Shown: piece by piece, positions 61,270-64,000 of the stretch | Position numbering within the stretch: the stretch's first letter is position 1 | How the letters are laid out: every line of letters starts with the position of its first letter | Assembly: GCF_017908035.1 (NCBI RefSeq) | Contig: NZ_JAEQMU010000003.1 | Coordinates: forward strand, 1-64,000 | Direction of reading: 5' to 3' | Length of the DNA stretch: 64,000 bases | Source: Sphingobacterium tabacisoli | GTDB lineage: Bacteria; Bacteroidota; Bacteroidia; Sphingobacteriales; Sphingobacteriaceae | Notes under the pieces: generated by a model | What the model saw: the letters and a program-made list of their open reading frames with translations, nothing else | Database searches by the model: none | Told to the model about the DNA's origin: nothing | Translations under genes and position numbers: made by a program

Positions 61270-62965
61270 ATGCTTCTGACTGAGCGTCCTTATTCAACTT
61301 AGAGTGCTTGTATCCGTACATGAAATAAATCAAGAGACCAATAGCCAACCAAATGATGAAAATAATCCAATTACTAGCGCCCAGCTCACTCATCAAGTAC
61401 AGGTTAACAAGAATACCTGTTACCGGTAGCAACGAGAAATTATGCTTAAAACTCATCACACTCAATACCAGCCAAGTTCCCCAAAACACCACTACCAGCG
61501 ACTTGTGTATGATTACATCTTTTGTACCTAGCGTCTGCCATTCCTGAAGACTCTCCTTTCCGTAAACAAACATCAATACAGCAGTAACAAGAAGTCCAAT
61601 ACCGACAAGATACTTACCATTGATGTAAGGAACCTTAAATTTTGATTTCTTCGAGAGTCCTGTTTTATCCATATACAACACACCACCACACACTAAGATA
61701 AATGCAAAGAATGTCCCTACAGAAGTAAGATCCACAAAGAAATCCATCTTAAAAAACAACGCTGGTACTGCGACAACAACACCTGTCACCAGGGTGGCAA
61801 AAGAAGGTGTTTTATATTTAGGATGGATGGTAGCAAACTTCTTCCACAATAAACCATCTCTACTCATCGTCATCCATATCCTAGGCTGTGCTAATTGAAA
61901 AACAAGCAAGGCACTCGTAATCGCGATTACCGAAGTGACAGAGATTATTCCTGCCATATGATCAAATCCAACGTATTGAAACACATACGCCAAAGGATCT
62001 TTTACATTTAAATCCGAATAATTGACCATCCCTGTCAACACCAATGTAATCAGTACATACAACACCGCACATATAATCAAACAGTAGATCATTGCTTTTG
62101 GTAGATCCCGTTGTGGATCTTTACACTCTTCGGCCGTAGTAGATATCGAATCAAAACCAATAAATGCAAAGAAAACCGCGGCTATACCGCTCAAAACCCC
62201 TCCCATCCCATTCGGAGCGAATGGTGTCCAGTTCTCCGGTTTGATAAAAAATGCTCCACCTATGATGACAGCTATGATTATCCCTATTTTAATCATGACC
62301 ATAATATTACTGGCGCGTTGCGATTCTTTTATCCCAATGTAGACCAGCCATGTCACCAATACGGTAATTAAACCCGCTGGCAGATCAAAAACAATCGGCA
62401 GATCACCAATCTTTGGAGCAGTGTTATAAGCTTCAAGTGCAATTTTATCTATTCCAGACAGTTTATCTGCACCAACGAGTAGCATCTTTTCGTGCGCTTC
62501 GAGTGCATATCCAGGTGCCATCGTCAACCATTTGGGGATATAGATACCGAAGCCTTCACACATTGAAACAAAATACTGTGACCAAGAAATGGCAACTACC
62601 ATATTCGACACTGCATACTCCAAGACCAATGCCCAACCGATGATCCAAGCGAACAACTCCCCAAAAGCGACATAAGCATAGGTATATGCCGAACCTGAAA
62701 CCGGAACTGTACTCGCAAACTGGGCATAGGACAGCGCAGTAAACACACAGGCAAAAGCAACAAAGACAAATAAAAGAGATACTGCAGGGCCGCCATTATA
62801 AGCTGCCAGTCCAATGGTACTAAAAATACCAGCACCTACTATCGCTGCAATACCTAGAGAGACTAAATCCCGAACACCCAAAATTTTTGCTAGACCGGAG
62901 CCATGGGTCTGAGAGTCGATTAGTATTTGGTCAACACTTTTCTTCCTGAAAAGTTGATTTTTCAT
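61268..62965 (-). CDS. APC-superfamily cationic-amino-acid-type permease
   Basis: This 565-residue membrane protein has about 12-14 helices and the APC signature near the start (VSLGIAAIVGAGIFSTIGLAA, which holds the ligand-binding Gly-rich loop). A middle segment FFAFIGFDSISTTAEECKDPQRDLP is typical of the eukaryotic-like CAT branch. It probably imports or exchanges amino acids; the substrate is not readable. It is alone on its strand, with a 170-base gap to acpH. Confidence 0.88.
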   Translation of the reverse strand: MKNQLFRKKSVDQILIDSQTHGSGLAKILGVRDLVSLGIAAIVGAGIFSTIGLAAYNGGPAVSLLFVFVAFACVFTALSYAQFASTVPVSGSAYTYAYVAFGELFAWIIGWALVLEYAVSNMVVAISWSQYFVSMCEGFGIYIPKWLTMAPGYALEAHEKMLLVGADKLSGIDKIALEAYNTAPKIGDLPIVFDLPAGLITVLVTWLVYIGIKESQRASNIMVMIKIGIIIAVIIGGAFFIKPENWTPFAPNGMGGVLSGIAAVFFAFIGFDSISTTAEECKDPQRDLPKAMIYCLIICAVLYVLITLVLTGMVNYSDLNVKDPLAYVFQYVGFDHMAGIISVTSVIAITSALLVFQLAQPRIWMTMSRDGLLWKKFATIHPKYKTPSFATLVTGVVVAVPALFFKMDFFVDLTSVGTFFAFILVCGGVLYMDKTGLSKKSKFKVPYINGKYLVGIGLLVTAVLMFVYGKESLQEWQTLGTKDVIIHKSLVVVFWGTWLVLSVMSFKHNFSLLPVTGILVNLYLMSELGASNWIIFIIWLAIGLLIYFMYGYKHSKLNKDAQSEA

Positions 62966-63138
62966 ATGTATATAATTTGATTTAAAATGGTCATGAACTA
63001 GTTCCTATCGTCTTCGACGAGCTCCTTGTATCGGTTTAATCGGACGGGAATATCCAATTTACGTTTATTCACTCCAAAAGGATATATCATATTTTAAAGT
63101 TTAAATAAGCTAAAAGAAGTGGCTCACTGTACCGTACC

Positions 63139-63813
63139 TCATTCTAGCTTTTGACTTAAGTCGCTATAGATTTCAAAAAAGTCCTGCAACTGCGTCTGTT
63201 TATATTCATCGAGCCTATCCCCCAGTACTTGGATATGCGTCTTAGTAGCCTCAAAATTCCATACTCGCTTACATATGTTAAACAGCGCATGCGGCAGGTT
63301 CTCTATCTTGGCATAATCAAAGATATACCTGGAACTGACAAATCGGTCATAAAAAATAAAAAAACGGTCTATATCAATACCTCCCAAATTTTGGAGGTAG
63401 GTTGTTAGCGCCTTTTTATCTACCTGAGCCAGGTGTTCATAGAGTCTCCCCACATTCAGTAGTTCATGCACGATCAGCTCATGATCCAATAACAACTCGA
63501 GTCCAATATGTGCCAGAAACGAGGCTCTAACCGGTAAATCTGTGATATCAGCTTCAATAGCGAGCCGCAATTGATGTGTATGCTTATAAAAAAAATCCGA
63601 GTTATGGAATAAGCGATCGATTTCCACATGACGCAACCAGCCCTCCGTTATGGCCTGTGCCTTAGGAGTACTCCTTAAAATATCATCATACTTATGGATT
63701 TGAAAAGCATATTTCTTATCTACATTTTTCAGAAGATCTGGCAAAAGCCCTCCTAAAACCTGCTCGGGCTCCACAGCATAACGCTCAAAATAGTAGTGCG
63801 ATAAAAAATTCAC
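63139..63813 (-). CDS. acpH: Acyl carrier protein phosphodiesterase (AcpH-like)
   Basis: This 224-residue HD-like enzyme removes phosphopantetheine from acyl carrier protein. The start MNFLSHYYF corresponds to the MNFLAHL start of AcpH, with VLGGLLPDLLK, RHVEIDRLFHNS and LLLDHELI as further family segments. The start codon is GTG 63813; the family's conserved N-terminus begins there. A divergent tyrS follows upstream. Confidence 0.85.
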   Translation of the reverse strand: MNFLSHYYFERYAVEPEQVLGGLLPDLLKNVDKKYAFQIHKYDDILRSTPKAQAITEGWLRHVEIDRLFHNSDFFYKHTHQLRLAIEADITDLPVRASFLAHIGLELLLDHELIVHELLNVGRLYEHLAQVDKKALTTYLQNLGGIDIDRFFIFYDRFVSSRYIFDYAKIENLPHALFNICKRVWNFEATKTHIQVLGDRLDEYKQTQLQDFFEIYSDLSQKLE

Positions 63814-63858
63814 AACAGGAGTATCTCTTAAATTATCGTAATATACAGCTTAATATCT

Positions 63859-63866
63859 TATCTTTG
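63859..63866 (+). promoter_or_regulatory. -7 element of tyrS
   Basis: TATCTTTG, an exact TAnnTTTG, 29 bases before ATG 63896. No clear -33 box at the right distance. Confidence 0.5.
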
Positions 63867-63895
63867 CAATCTTATAATAAAAAATTTAAATACAT

Positions 63896-64000
63896 ATGAA
63901 TTTTGTAGAAGAATTACGTTGGAGAGGCATGCTTCAAGATATCATGCCCGGTACCGAAGACTTACTTAACAAAGAGAAAGTATCTGGGTATATCGGTTTT
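63896..64000 (+). CDS. tyrS: Tyrosyl-tRNA synthetase, N-terminal part (runs off the window)
   Basis: The first 35 codons read [19 protein letters not shown] and continue with [11 protein letters not shown]. This is the conserved start of bacterial TyrS, which has the EELxxRG segment just before the nucleotide-binding region. The gene continues beyond base 64000, so the HIGH and KMSKS motifs are not seen. Confidence 0.88.
   Translation, partial: MNFVEELRWRGMLQDIMPGTEDLLNKEKVSGYIGF

Noticed and set aside
1..64000. tRNA, rRNA, CRISPR arrays, insertion sequences, prophage
   Set aside because: I saw no direct-repeat arrays, transposase or integrase genes, phage structural genes or tRNA-like cloverleafs in the stretches between genes; a computed scan would settle tRNAs and small RNAs.

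Overview
The window looks like chromosomal DNA of a Bacteroidota bacterium, most likely Sphingobacteriaceae (Sphingobacterium or a close relative). The base composition is moderately AT-rich. Promoters follow the Bacteroidota pattern, TTTG about 20 nt upstream of TAnnTTTG (exact before recA and before the small membrane gene at 15188). Most starts lack a strong Shine-Dalgarno. The gene set includes a stand-alone type IX secretion sorting domain, the lipoprotein TamA relative TamL with TamB, a Bacteroidota-type sdhCAB, and PepSY-like proteins. I saw no rRNA, tRNA, insertion sequence, prophage or CRISPR array.

Layout. 1-8690 (minus strand) is a microaerobic-respiration block: ettA, a FixL-like haem-PAS kinase and a receiver-CRP/FNR fusion regulator. 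After a terminator come a truncated lactate-dehydrogenase-like protein with a Cys tail, hemN, ccoI and ccoS. 8946-11489 is clpC. 11574-14980 is an arginine operon (acetyltransferase, argG, argC) with a long leader that encodes an Arg-rich peptide. 15188-21565 holds a small membrane protein, a prolyl oligopeptidase lipoprotein, a subtilase, a 61-residue small protein, nth and recA. 21787-27067 holds pruA, an AraC regulator, sod, a tadA/csaA/CsbD-like operon and a beta-barrel protein. 27264-31017 is sdhCAB behind a palindromic operator. 31179-37021 is a signalling locus: an autoinducer-synthase-like GNAT, an E1/ThiF-like adenylyltransferase, a 7TMR-DISM histidine kinase, a receiver-kinase and a stand-alone receiver. 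37159-43341 holds small or unknown genes, a SUFU protein, topB and dgt. 43542-49184 holds an aldose epimerase, a TlpA-like thioredoxin and a two-component system with two PepSY-like paralogues. 49415-64000 holds tamB-tamL, mdh, a retropepsin-like protein, a T9SS sorting-domain protein, kup, an amino acid permease, acpH and the start of tyrS.

How the genes work together. The first block can be read as an oxygen circuit. The PAS kinase senses O2 or redox state and phosphorylates a regulator that merges FixJ and FixK. The regulator could then act at the FNR-like palindrome (4676-4689) in front of the hemN-ccoI-ccoS operon, which makes haem without oxygen and matures the high-affinity cbb3 oxidase. 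The arginine leader resembles a peptide attenuator. The GNAT/E1/7TM-kinase locus is the best candidate for an undescribed system: two enzymes that could build a small amidated or adenylated metabolite, encoded in one operon with a membrane receptor kinase.
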